This document shows, in pieces, positions 15,620-24,553 of a stretch of DNA of 64,000 nt. A program made the position numbers and the translations under genes. The notes beneath the pieces were generated by a model. It was not told where the DNA came from. It did no database searches and saw only the letters and a list, made by a program, of their open reading frames with translations. Within the stretch, counting starts at the first letter, position 1; each line of letters begins with the position of its first letter. Origin of the DNA: Williamsia sp. (GTDB lineage: Bacteria; Bacteroidota; Bacteroidia; Chitinophagales; Chitinophagaceae); the NCBI GenBank assembly GCA_015069695.1, contig JADCRZ010000014.1, positions 62,001 to 126,000 of the forward strand. The letters are read 5' to 3'.

Positions 15620-17935
15620 ATGCCCACCTTCCACCACCTCCTCCGCTCCACCCTTATTCCGGCTGCCCTGCTTATGAGCCATGCAGGCCAGACCCAGGCT
15701 ATTACCGCAGCCGGACAGCCTGCACAGCTCAACATCCGCCAGGCTGGTGAACACAGCATCCGGATCACCCTGAAACCGGTCAGCTATACCGGAGATTTTC
15801 CTTTTACACCGGCACTTGCCGAACGCAACTATCCTGCACCCGCTGTTAGCCTGACAATGCTGAACGGTCCGGTGAAAAAGCAGGTAGGTCCGCTCCAGGT
15901 AGAGGTAAAGCCTGCCCCGCTTACGGTTGTTGTGAGCAATGCAAAGGGAGAAAAGATCCAGGAACTTGTTTTTGAGAATGAAGGCAATCTCCTGTTCAAG
16001 GTAGGTGCACCGGTACTGGGAATGGGCGAGGGAGGCTCGAAACCTGAGCAAGGCAGCAACTGGCGCAGCAAAAAGATTGAATTTGACCGACGGGGCATAC
16101 TGGATAAAATGCAACCCCGCTGGCAGGCCGATGCATACGGTTCAAGAAACCCTGTGCCCATGCTGATCGGTACAGAAGGATGGGGGCTTTTTGTAGCATC
16201 GCCCTGGGTGCAGGTTGACCTTACCCGGTCAGAACAGGGTGTGTTTATTCCCTGGAAACCGCAAAGCGGAGATACGGTTCAGCAAAACCAGCGCAACCAG
16301 GGCCTGGCCCAAACAAAAGGACTTCCCCCGGCAAAATCCATTGTTCCTGGTTTGTATGATGTATTTGTTTTTGATGCGCACGATCCGCTGCAGTTTATGA
16401 AGGATGAATCGGTGATCACCGGCCCGGCCGTCATGCCGCCCAAATGGTCGCTTGGCTATATGCAATCGCACCGCACCCTGCAGGATGATGACCAGATGAC
16501 CGGCATCATTGATACGTTCCGGACAAGGAAGATTCCTGTGGATGCTGTGATCTACCTGGGTACCGGCTTTACTCCCAGGGGCTGGAATACCAACCAGCCT
16601 TCATTCGACTTCAATCCGGCCGTGTTCAAACACGATCCCGGATCCGTGATTTCGGGTATGCATGACCGTCATGTAAAGGTGGTGGTGCACATGGTTCCCT
16701 GGGACCGTGACAAGCTGCCGGCCCTGCAGGGAACGATCCCTGTAAAGCTGGGCGAGCAGCTCGACAACACCCATATCCAGAACTACTGGCATCAGCACGA
16801 GGCCCTGATGAAAACCGGTGTCGATGCATTCTGGCCCGATGAAGGCGATTGGTTCAATCTTTATGAACGCATCAAGCGGCACCAGCTGTACTACCAGGGT
16901 CCTCTTTCCTCCTATCCGAACATACGTCCCTGGAGCCTGCACCGCAATGGCTACCTGGGTATTGCCCAATGGGGCGGGTGGGTCTGGTCAGGCGATACCG
17001 AGTCTTCCTGGAAAACCCTGGAAGGACAGATCGCCGTAGGCATCAATCATTCCCTGAGCCTTTCTCCTTTCTGGGGATCTGATATCGGTGGCTTTACACC
17101 CAACGAAGAACTCACCGGAGAGCTGTATGCCCGCTGGTTCCAGTTTGGATCTTTCAACGCCTCCTTCCGCTCGCACGGAAGAACATGGCGCACCAGGCTT
17201 CCGTGGGGATGGGGATCCAGTGAGATGGGCCCGAAAGAAAGCCGGGAAAATCCGCTTCAGTCTGAAATGAACAACCCGGCCATAGAGCCTGTTGTCAAAA
17301 AGTATGATGAGCTGCATTACCAGCTCCTGCCTTATACCTACACCCTCGCCTGGGAAGCCCGCCAACTGGGTCTTCCAATGATGAGAGCTTTGTGGCTTTA
17401 CTACCCCCATGATGCACAGGCAAGTGCACGCGGAGATCAATACCTGTGGGGCCGCGACCTGCTGGTTGCGCCGGTATACACAAAGGGAGCTACATCCCGC
17501 GATATTTATCTGCCACAGGGCACCTGGTACGATTGGTGGACCAACGAATCCAAAAAAGGCAGCCAAACAATTTCACGCGCAGTTGACCTGGCAACCATGC
17601 CTATCTATGTGCGGGCAGGTGCCATCATCCCCTTCGATCCTGTGCGTCAATACACTGCTGAAGTGGTGAATGAACCAACTACGTTGAAGATATACAGCGG
17701 CGCCGACGGGAACTTTACTTTGTATGAAGATGACGGGACCAGTCTGGACTACCTGAATGGAAAATACAACCAAACCCTGATCACCTGGAACGACAAACAA
17801 AAAAAACTCCGGATAGCACCGGCCCATTCCGGCTTGTCTGTTGACCGATCCCGTATCTTTAAGCTTCAATTGTTTCCTGGTGGTGCTACCAAAACTGTTA
17901 CTTACACCGGCAAAGCAATGGAACTAAGCTTGTAA
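15620..17935 (+). CDS. GH31 family glycoside hydrolase (alpha-glucosidase/alpha-xylosidase type)
   Basis: 771 residues with a signal peptide (MPTFHHLLRSTLIPAALLMS...), so exported. N-terminal beta-sandwich to about 265, then a TIM barrel containing both catalytic regions: the nucleophile candidate Asp407 in DAFWPDEGDW and the acid/base Asp459 in WSGDTESSWKTL, followed by SPFWGSDIGGF. C-terminal beta domains close the protein. GH31 retaining enzymes release alpha-linked glucose, xylose or galactose; which one cannot be read here. The following two genes act on pentose-derived 2-keto-3-deoxy acids, which favours a pentose-containing substrate (inference). A CATATTTG element at 15589-15596 (7 of 8 to the -7 consensus) precedes it. 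Confidence 0.85.
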   Translation: MPTFHHLLRSTLIPAALLMSHAGQTQAITAAGQPAQLNIRQAGEHSIRITLKPVSYTGDFPFTPALAERNYPAPAVSLTMLNGPVKKQVGPLQVEVKPAPLTVVVSNAKGEKIQELVFENEGNLLFKVGAPVLGMGEGGSKPEQGSNWRSKKIEFDRRGILDKMQPRWQADAYGSRNPVPMLIGTEGWGLFVASPWVQVDLTRSEQGVFIPWKPQSGDTVQQNQRNQGLAQTKGLPPAKSIVPGLYDVFVFDAHDPLQFMKDESVITGPAVMPPKWSLGYMQSHRTLQDDDQMTGIIDTFRTRKIPVDAVIYLGTGFTPRGWNTNQPSFDFNPAVFKHDPGSVISGMHDRHVKVVVHMVPWDRDKLPALQGTIPVKLGEQLDNTHIQNYWHQHEALMKTGVDAFWPDEGDWFNLYERIKRHQLYYQGPLSSYPNIRPWSLHRNGYLGIAQWGGWVWSGDTESSWKTLEGQIAVGINHSLSLSPFWGSDIGGFTPNEELTGELYARWFQFGSFNASFRSHGRTWRTRLPWGWGSSEMGPKESRENPLQSEMNNPAIEPVVKKYDELHYQLLPYTYTLAWEARQLGLPMMRALWLYYPHDAQASARGDQYLWGRDLLVAPVYTKGATSRDIYLPQGTWYDWWTNESKKGSQTISRAVDLATMPIYVRAGAIIPFDPVRQYTAEVVNEPTTLKIYSGADGNFTLYEDDGTSLDYLNGKYNQTLITWNDKQKKLRIAPAHSGLSVDRSRIFKLQLFPGGATKTVTYTGKAMELSL

Positions 17936-17953
17936 ATCATCAACGATTATACT

Positions 17954-18982
17954 ATGGTTACAGATTCAACCAGACTGGTGCAACTCATCCATGGCCAACA
18001 CAAACGGCGCGTGGCCCTGGTGCAGGAGCCCTTGCTTGTACTGCTTGAAAATACGACATCAGTTTATCAGCTTGCGCTGGATGCCGTTCACGCAAAAAAG
18101 AATATTGCAGATCTTATCCATGACCGGTTAACAGATAAAACGCTTCACTATTCCGACGTATACGCCGGCACCAGCGACTGGAAGCTGCTTCCCCCTTTCG
18201 ACCACCCGGATAATCCTTTTGCCTGCATTGTTTCAGGCACTGGCCTCACGCACAAAAGCAGCGCCCTGAACCGGCAGATGATGCACCAGTCGGACCAGGC
18301 TGCGCCCACCGATAGCATCCGCATGTACCAGTGGGGCGTGGAAGGCGGGTCGCCGGAAAAAGGAAAGATCGGCGTGCAGCCCGAATGGTTTTACAAGGGC
18401 AACGGCAGTATGCTGCGGGCACATGGCCAGCCGCTGGAAGTGCCTTCTTTTGCCAATGATGGCGGTGAGGAACCGGAAGTAGCCGGACTGTATATAATAG
18501 ATGAGAAAGGGCATCCCTGGAGGATCGGACTCTGCACGGGCAATGAATTTTCAGATCATGTGATGGAAAAGAAAAACTATCTGTACCTCGCACCATCCAA
18601 GCTGCGCAACTGCGCCATTGGTCCGGAGCTGGTTGTAAATGCCACGTTTGACAAAATTGATGGCACGGTCAGCATCATCAGAGGAGAAGAGCCGCTCTGG
18701 TCGAAGCCGATCGTAAGTGGCGAAAGCAATATGGCGCACGGACTTGAAAACCTGGAGCATCATCATTTCAAATACCCGGTTCACCGCATTCCGCTGCAGG
18801 CACATGTTCATTTCTTTGGAGCCGATGCGTTCAGCTTTGGCGAGCAGGTTCAGCTGCAACCGGGTGACATCATGAAGATAGAATGGAACGGAATGGGAAG
18901 GGCTTTGCAGAATCCTTTGCAGATCGTACAGGAAGAACAGGAGCTGATGCGTGTAAGAAAATTCACCGCTGTTAAAGATTAA
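17954..18982 (+). CDS. AraD1/GguC-type fumarylacetoacetate-hydrolase-fold protein (2-keto-3-deoxy pentonate dehydratase candidate)
   Basis: 342 residues resembling the AraD1/GguC branch of the FAH superfamily. Seen: a metal-binding FAH-like core with VSGTGLTH, QWGVEGGSPEKGKIG and QPEWFYKGNGS, then EEPEVAGLYIIDEKG and GNEFSDHVMEKKNYLYLAPSK cut into the typical order, ending with a lid-like GDIMKIEWNGMG. Characterised relatives dehydrate 2-keto-3-deoxy-L-arabinonate to 2,5-dioxopentanoate (alpha-ketoglutarate semialdehyde). It starts 18 bp after the GH31 stop. The next gene encodes the matching semialdehyde dehydrogenase, which strongly supports this assignment. Cytoplasmic. Confidence 0.8.
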   Translation: MVTDSTRLVQLIHGQHKRRVALVQEPLLVLLENTTSVYQLALDAVHAKKNIADLIHDRLTDKTLHYSDVYAGTSDWKLLPPFDHPDNPFACIVSGTGLTHKSSALNRQMMHQSDQAAPTDSIRMYQWGVEGGSPEKGKIGVQPEWFYKGNGSMLRAHGQPLEVPSFANDGGEEPEVAGLYIIDEKGHPWRIGLCTGNEFSDHVMEKKNYLYLAPSKLRNCAIGPELVVNATFDKIDGTVSIIRGEEPLWSKPIVSGESNMAHGLENLEHHHFKYPVHRIPLQAHVHFFGADAFSFGEQVQLQPGDIMKIEWNGMGRALQNPLQIVQEEQELMRVRKFTAVKD

Positions 18983-19029
18983 CAAGACAGCAAACAATAA
19001 ATTATATCTACTTAAAACAACCTGATCAT

Positions 19030-20610
19030 ATGACGCTTACAGGAGCAAATTTTACCGGTTTTACCACCAGTGCTAAAGGAGAAAAATCATTTCAAGCTTT
19101 TGCACCAGCAACAAACAGTTCCCTGCCCGGCAACTTTACGCAAGCCACGGCAGAGGAGCTAGAAACGGTTCTTTCCCTGGCTGAAAAGGCTTTTCCTGTT
19201 TACCGGGAACTATCTTATATACGGCGTGCTGATTTCCTGGATGCCATTGCAAAAGAAATCATGGAGCTGGGTGATGCCCTGATAGAACGCTGCTCGGCCG
19301 AATCAGGGCTTCCTGCCGCCCGCATTACAGGTGAGCGGGCCCGTACCTGCGGACAAATGCAGCTGTTCGCAAAACTCCTGCGCGACGGATGGTGGGTAGA
19401 TGCGCGGATCGATACGGCACAGCCCGACAGAAAGCCGGTGCCCAAAGTAGACATCCGCCGTATACTGGTCCCGATTGGCCCGGTGGCAGTTTTTGGAGCA
19501 AGCAATTTCCCGCTGGCATTTTCCACTGCCGGTGGCGATACAGCTTCGGCACTGGCCGCCGGCTGCCCGGTCGTCGTAAAAGCCCATTCCTCACACCCAG
19601 GCACAAACGAACTGGTATCATCTGCCATCATCAAAGCTGCGCAGCAGACCGGCATGCCCGAAGGCGTGTTTTCATCTGTCTATCTCTCCCATGCCGATGT
19701 AATGACGTTTGTAAAACATCCTGTTATCAAAGCAGTGGGTTTCACCGGTTCGCGCCATGTAGGCATGCAGCTGTTCCAGGCCGCCTGTTCACGCCCTGAT
19801 CCTATTCCGGTGTATGCTGAAATGAGCGCCATCAATCCTGTTGTTCTCATGGAGCATGCACTCGCAGAGCGCAAAGACACCATCGCAAAAGACCTGGCCG
19901 GCTCAGTTGTATTGGGCGCGGGTCAGTTTTGTACCAACCCGGGATTGGTGCTGATGACAGACAGTGAAGCATCGAAAGCCTTCCGGCAACAGTTCGCGCA
20001 GGAGATCAGTGCTACTATACCTGCAACCATGCTCAACAAAAATATCCACAAGGCTTATGAAGAAGGTGTACGCACTTTTCAGCATGCAGAAGAAATATCC
20101 GTGCTTGCCCAATCATCCACAGCTGCCGTAGCAGAAAAATACCAGGCGCAGCCTGTTGTACATGGGATCCAGGCAGCTGATTTTATGTCCAAAAAGGAAT
20201 TTTCGGATGAAATATTCGGCCCCGCCACCTTGTTGGTTATCTGCAAGGATGATGCGGAGCTGCTGGCTGCCCTGCGCTCCCTGGAAGGCCAGCTGACGGC
20301 CACTGTACATGCTACAGAGAAAGATGAAGCAGGCATAAAACCGGTGATCGACCTCATCACCCAAAAAGCTGGCCGGGTAATCTACGGCGGCTATCCTACC
20401 GGCGTGGAAGTTTGTCATTCCATGCAACACGGAGGTCCTTTCCCCGCAACCAGCGACGGCAGAACAACTTCTGTCGGCACTGCTGCCATTTACAGGTTTG
20501 TGCGGCCAGTGGCGTACCAGAGCTTCCCTGATCATCTATTGCCCGAGCCTTTACAGAATGCAAATCCGTTGGGTATTTTGAGGTTGGTGGATGGGGAGTG
20601 GAAAGTCTGA
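19030..20610 (+). CDS. NADP-dependent 2,5-dioxovalerate (alpha-ketoglutarate semialdehyde) dehydrogenase
   Basis: 526-residue aldehyde dehydrogenase of the subgroup that oxidises 2,5-dioxovalerate to 2-oxoglutarate. Catalytic elements: Asn159 in GASNFPLAFS, Glu264 in YAEMSAINPV, Cys301 in GAGQFCTNPG; the cofactor loop is GFTGSRHVG. It follows the AraD1-like gene by 47 bp, so the two would feed a pentose into the TCA cycle without phosphorylation (Weimberg-type route; upstream dehydrogenase and dehydratase are not in the window). The last codon and stop (GTC TGA) together with the next bases AC match the repeat arm that follows, so the gene end may have been shaped by the repeat insertion at 20620-20934. 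Confidence 0.88.
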   Translation: MTLTGANFTGFTTSAKGEKSFQAFAPATNSSLPGNFTQATAEELETVLSLAEKAFPVYRELSYIRRADFLDAIAKEIMELGDALIERCSAESGLPAARITGERARTCGQMQLFAKLLRDGWWVDARIDTAQPDRKPVPKVDIRRILVPIGPVAVFGASNFPLAFSTAGGDTASALAAGCPVVVKAHSSHPGTNELVSSAIIKAAQQTGMPEGVFSSVYLSHADVMTFVKHPVIKAVGFTGSRHVGMQLFQAACSRPDPIPVYAEMSAINPVVLMEHALAERKDTIAKDLAGSVVLGAGQFCTNPGLVLMTDSEASKAFRQQFAQEISATIPATMLNKNIHKAYEEGVRTFQHAEEISVLAQSSTAAVAEKYQAQPVVHGIQAADFMSKKEFSDEIFGPATLLVICKDDAELLAALRSLEGQLTATVHATEKDEAGIKPVIDLITQKAGRVIYGGYPTGVEVCHSMQHGGPFPATSDGRTTSVGTAAIYRFVRPVAYQSFPDHLLPEPLQNANPLGILRLVDGEWKV

Positions 20611-20619
20611 ACTTTTTTT

Positions 20620-20934
20620 GTCTTGAACCAGGATTACACGGATCCACGGATTATAGGATTTTTTTGATATGTTCTTCTACCAGATTATGGGTGAAACAAC
20701 GGTAAATCTGTTGGTGTGGTCAGATTAGTTTTGGTTTTAGTCGAATTAAAAGCACTTACAAAATTAGAAGATGTACATATAGCACAGGCTTTAAATTACT
20801 GCGAAGCATACAATATGGAATTAGGCCTACTCATTAATTTCGGAGCAAAGAGCCTCGAATTTAAAAGAATATGCAAGAACCTCATCAACCCAAAAATCCC
20901 ATAATCCGTGGATCCGTGTAATCCTGGTTCAGAC
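20620..20934. repeat. family A inverted-repeat element enclosing a GxxExxY remnant
   Basis: Arms of about 40 bp at 20620-20660 and 20895-20934 are inverted copies (GTCT(T)GAACCAGGATTACAC... through GGATTATAGGATT), differing by one base and one extra T. The interior holds the truncated GxxExxY reading frame. The left arm starts 10 bp after the ALDH stop. The layout resembles a non-autonomous mobile element or an internally deleted copy of a longer one (inference). Confidence 0.75.
20716..20904 (+). pseudogene. GxxExxY family protein, C-terminal remnant
   Basis: The 62-codon frame reads VLVELKALTKLEDVHIAQ, then a NYCEAYNMELGLLINFGA stretch and FKRICKNLI, the conserved C-terminal half of the small GxxExxY proteins (PD-(D/E)XK-like fold, full length about 125 aa). 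The N-terminal half with the GxxExxY motif itself is missing: the ~55 bp before it lack the expected codons. It lies inside an inverted-repeat pair, and its stop overlaps the right arm. Family members often occur in many copies per genome; function unknown. This copy is presumably non-functional. Confidence 0.7.
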
Positions 20935-20998
20935 AAAAGCGGAGAAAGAGGTTTTCTATCTCAGTGAGTATAGTTTCCATCTCAGACCATCCATTCAC

Positions 20999-23923
20999 CT
21001 ACAACCCTAGCGCCCTATAGATCGTCTCCTGTATTTTCCCTCTTACGTTCATTGTAAGCAGCTTGGTATTTTCTCCTCCGTAAGGATTGACCCGGTTGGA
21101 GAGGAAGATGTAGATCAGGTGGTATTGGGGGTCTACCCAGAAGCAGGTGCCTGTATAGCCGGTATGGCCGTAGGTGAGCGGGGAAGCGGATAAGCAGGGG
21201 TAGGGTTCTTTTCTGATCAGGTTGTCTTTTTCGGGTTTGTCGAAGCCGTAGCCACGGCGGCTGATGGCGCTTTGGTAGGCGGTGAAAGTATCAAGGGTTT
21301 CTTTTTGTATAAAGCGCTGGCCGTAAAATGTTCCGCCATTCAGCAGCATCTGGGTGAGTACGGCCAGGTCGTTTGCGGTGCTGAAAAGTCCGGCATGACC
21401 GGCCACACCGCCGAACATGGCAGCACCGGGGTCGTGCACATCGCCGCGCAGCTGCTGGCTTCTGAAAGCGATTTCACGTTCTGTGGGCACGATGCGGCTC
21501 AGCGGAAAACGCTCCCGGGGTTTGAAGCCGGTGGCCGACAGATGAAGCTTGTCATAAAATTCCTGCTTTACATACTGGTCGAGGGTTTGACCGGTGATGG
21601 CTTCTACGATCTTTCCAAGAAAAATAAAATCATTGTCGCTATACACGTAGTTGTTGCGTGGGCCCAGCTCACTTTTTAAGATGCGTTTGTAGATGGTATC
21701 GATCCAGTCGTTGCGCATATACATGTTTTCCGCAACCCGGATGGAATGGCTGTGGGCCGGCACGGTAGAATAGATGGTGTAGTCAGAAAGCCCTCCTCTG
21801 GATGAATCAATCGTTTCTTTGTAAAAAGGAATAAACGACTTTAACCCCGCCTGGTGCAGCAGGATATCTTTTAATGGAAGAGCTTGTTTGTTGGTGCCCT
21901 TTGTCCAGTCGATGTAATCACCCAAAGTTTTTGTGTAGTCAAACTTCCCTTCATCATGCAGCTTCATAACGGCCAGTGTAGTAGCCAGGATCTTGGTAAC
22001 CGAAGCCATGTCGAAGATGCTTTCGTTGGTCATCGATTCCAGGCTGTCGTACGTGTAATAACCGAATGCCTTTTCATAGGCAATCTTGCCATCCTTGGCT
22101 ACCAATATCACACAGCCTGGTGTGGCCCTTTGCTGAATGGCATTGGTGGCAATCGAATCTATGTCTTTCAGCTTTGCCTCGTTAAAACCTATTGTAGCAG
22201 GCGGCACTGTAGGAAGAAAGCGGGTTCCAATAATGCCGTTCCCAAATCTAAATCCTTCACAAACGGTTACCGGCAGCGTACCCGAAGGAGCTTGCAAACC
22301 CTGGATGATATTTACAGCCGCATTCTGGAAAATATTGTCATCTTCATAACAGGCCATTACATTCTTCGCACCACATACATTTTTCAGCGCGTAGGGGTTT
22401 CCAAAAAAACAAAGCAGGCTCTTGGTTTCAGCTTGCAGTTGTTGCATCAGTTGAACGGCAGAAGCAGAAATACCGAAATTGTTGGCAGGGTATCGTGAGT
22501 AATTGTGCACGCCTACAATAACAGCATCATACCTTTTCTTCAGCAGGTCGATCATGGAAGGAATGCGGGATGCTTCATTTTTATAATCAAAATAAAACAC
22601 GTCTGCATTGTATTCGGTGCGCATGCGCTGGGTAATCGCATTGTCGCTGTTAATGCCGATGCCCACATAGGCGATCTTGTTGTTCTGAATAACCGGCAGC
22701 GGAAATACCAACGGATCATCGTTGCGCACCAGGGTAATGGCTTTCTCAGCTACCAGTCTTCTGATGTCTGCAATGCTGCTGTTCAGGTCGTTGGTAATAT
22801 TGGCAGTAACAATCGGTGCTACGTTTGGCAGTACCCATTTGTACTTGGCTTCCAATACCCTTTTTACTTTGGTATAGATGTCGTTCCAGGTTAGGCGTTT
22901 GTCTTGGATGGCCTGTTTGATTTTTGCGATGCTGCTATCTACGCTACCTGGCAGGCATAACATGTCGTTGCCGGCGATCAGGGACTCTGCTGAAGCGCTG
23001 CCACCGGGGAAAAACTTTTTGACGCCCTGCATCTCCAGAGCATCCGTAAAAGTAAGTCCCTGATAACCCAGCTCCTTTCTCATCAGTTCAGTCACATTTT
23101 TATAGGAGATGGAAGTAGCGCGATTGGGCGTATTGTCGATAGCGGGAATATAGAGATGCGCAATCATTACGCTGCCGATGCCTGCTTTAAACACTTCCCG
23201 GAAGGGGTAAAGCTCCAGCGAGTCAAGCGCCCGCCGGTCTTTGCTGATCAGGGGCAGGTCAAGATGTGAATCTACTGCTACATCACCGTGACCCGGAAAA
23301 TGTTTGGCACAGGCCATCACACCTTCATCCTGCATGCCCTTCATAATTTGCACACCATACCAGCCTACCTTGTATTTGTCTTCCCCAAAAGAACGGAAAT
23401 TGATTACTGGATTGTCGGGATTGTTGTTGACGTCTACGACCGGTGCATAGTTCACGTGGATGCCTATGCGCTTGCATTGCTGTGCAATGGCTTTGCCGGT
23501 TTTGTATACCAGGTCGGCATCCTGCATAGCGCCCAGCGTAAGCTGGAAGGGAAAGTTGCCCACACTGTCGAAACGCATGCCTACGCCCCATTCACCATCT
23601 ATACAAACCATCAGGGGTGTTTTGGCCGTCCGCTGCAGCCGGTTGATCACGTCGGCCTGTTTTGCCGGGTTGCCCTGGAACAGACAGATGGAACCGATGT
23701 TATATTTCCGGATGTTATCTTCTACCTGCTGGTCGTACCATTCCACGCCATTGGCGGTTCTGGCCGACAGGCGCACCACCATCAGCTGGGCAATCCGCTG
23801 TTCATCGCTGAGCGAGTTAAATACACTGTCGACCCATTGTTGCTGGGAGAGGCGGGTTTTGACTTGGGCAGATACAGAGAATGAAAGGAGTACGAGATTA
23901 AAAAGCAAGAATTTCTTCATCAT
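20999..23923 (-). CDS. GH3 beta-N-acetylhexosaminidase fused to a beta-lactamase-family serine hydrolase
   Basis: 974 residues with a signal peptide (to about residue 19). The N-terminal half is a NagZ-type GH3: KHFPGHGD at 207-214 with DSH at 218-220 provides the family's His/Asp acid/base dyad, and Asp294 in FTDALEM is the nucleophile. A GH3 C-terminal-like region covers about 390-560. The C-terminal half from about 580 is a class C beta-lactamase/D-Ala-D-Ala peptidase-like domain: Ser641-x-x-Lys644 (SVTK), a YSDND motif and an HTGYTG box. Such fusions are known in Bacteroidota and probably act on peptidoglycan fragments (GlcNAc removal plus peptide or ester hydrolysis; substrate not proven). 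Monocistronic, convergent with the repeat element. Confidence 0.88.
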   Translation of the reverse strand: MMKKFLLFNLVLLSFSVSAQVKTRLSQQQWVDSVFNSLSDEQRIAQLMVVRLSARTANGVEWYDQQVEDNIRKYNIGSICLFQGNPAKQADVINRLQRTAKTPLMVCIDGEWGVGMRFDSVGNFPFQLTLGAMQDADLVYKTGKAIAQQCKRIGIHVNYAPVVDVNNNPDNPVINFRSFGEDKYKVGWYGVQIMKGMQDEGVMACAKHFPGHGDVAVDSHLDLPLISKDRRALDSLELYPFREVFKAGIGSVMIAHLYIPAIDNTPNRATSISYKNVTELMRKELGYQGLTFTDALEMQGVKKFFPGGSASAESLIAGNDMLCLPGSVDSSIAKIKQAIQDKRLTWNDIYTKVKRVLEAKYKWVLPNVAPIVTANITNDLNSSIADIRRLVAEKAITLVRNDDPLVFPLPVIQNNKIAYVGIGINSDNAITQRMRTEYNADVFYFDYKNEASRIPSMIDLLKKRYDAVIVGVHNYSRYPANNFGISASAVQLMQQLQAETKSLLCFFGNPYALKNVCGAKNVMACYEDDNIFQNAAVNIIQGLQAPSGTLPVTVCEGFRFGNGIIGTRFLPTVPPATIGFNEAKLKDIDSIATNAIQQRATPGCVILVAKDGKIAYEKAFGYYTYDSLESMTNESIFDMASVTKILATTLAVMKLHDEGKFDYTKTLGDYIDWTKGTNKQALPLKDILLHQAGLKSFIPFYKETIDSSRGGLSDYTIYSTVPAHSHSIRVAENMYMRNDWIDTIYKRILKSELGPRNNYVYSDNDFIFLGKIVEAITGQTLDQYVKQEFYDKLHLSATGFKPRERFPLSRIVPTEREIAFRSQQLRGDVHDPGAAMFGGVAGHAGLFSTANDLAVLTQMLLNGGTFYGQRFIQKETLDTFTAYQSAISRRGYGFDKPEKDNLIRKEPYPCLSASPLTYGHTGYTGTCFWVDPQYHLIYIFLSNRVNPYGGENTKLLTMNVRGKIQETIYRALGL

Positions 23924-24013
23924 AAAATAATCAGGGCTGTATAATCAAATCAGTACAAAGTAAGAAGAAATCTGTAGAAACAAAGAGAGGCAATTTATCT
24001 GTAAATTCGCTGT

Positions 24014-24550
24014 ATGTCTATCGCCAGCAAATACCGGCCTCAATACACCTATGATGATTACTCCAAGTGGGAGGGGCGTTGGGAATTGATTGAGGGTATG
24101 CCCTATGCCATGAGCCCTGCGCCAGCCGTATTACACCAAGTTGTTAATGCAAACCTGTATGCTGTATTTACCAACTCTCTGGGAGCTGTCTGTAAACAAA
24201 GCCGCGCTTACTTGCCTATCGATTGGAGAATTGGCGATGATACAGTAGTTCAGCCCGATCTGCTGATAGTGTGCCAAAAGATCGAGAAAACCTTTCTTGA
24301 CTTTGTTCCTGTGCTTACACTTGAAATCCTGTCTCCTTCCACCGCATTTAAAGACAGACATGAAAAGTTCGAACTGTATGAACAACAAGGTGTTCACTAT
24401 TATGTGATCGTTGATCCACAGTTCAGAAAAATTGAGATATACGAACTGGTAGATGGCAAGTATCAACCGGTAGCAGTTACCCCCTCCACTTTTGACTTCA
24501 CCTTGGACGGATATACAGCCTCAGTTGATTTTACAAACACCTGGGACTAA
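24014..24550 (+). CDS. Uma2 family (DUF820) putative endonuclease
   Basis: 178 residues of the Uma2/DUF820 family, which has a PD-(D/E)XK nuclease fold. Visible: the N-terminal WELIEGMPYAMSPAP motif, VQPDLLIVC (catalytic Asp), LEILSPST (Glu-Ile-Leu strand) and KFELYEQQGVHYYVIVDP. The biological role of the family is unresolved; copies are abundant in cyanobacteria and several Bacteroidota. A TAAATTCG element (24002-24009, 7 of 8 to the -7 consensus) lies just before the ATG. It is convergent with the lipoprotein gene, separated by 3 bp. Confidence 0.85.
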   Translation: MSIASKYRPQYTYDDYSKWEGRWELIEGMPYAMSPAPAVLHQVVNANLYAVFTNSLGAVCKQSRAYLPIDWRIGDDTVVQPDLLIVCQKIEKTFLDFVPVLTLEILSPSTAFKDRHEKFELYEQQGVHYYVIVDPQFRKIEIYELVDGKYQPVAVTPSTFDFTLDGYTASVDFTNTWD

Positions 24551-24553
24551 CAG

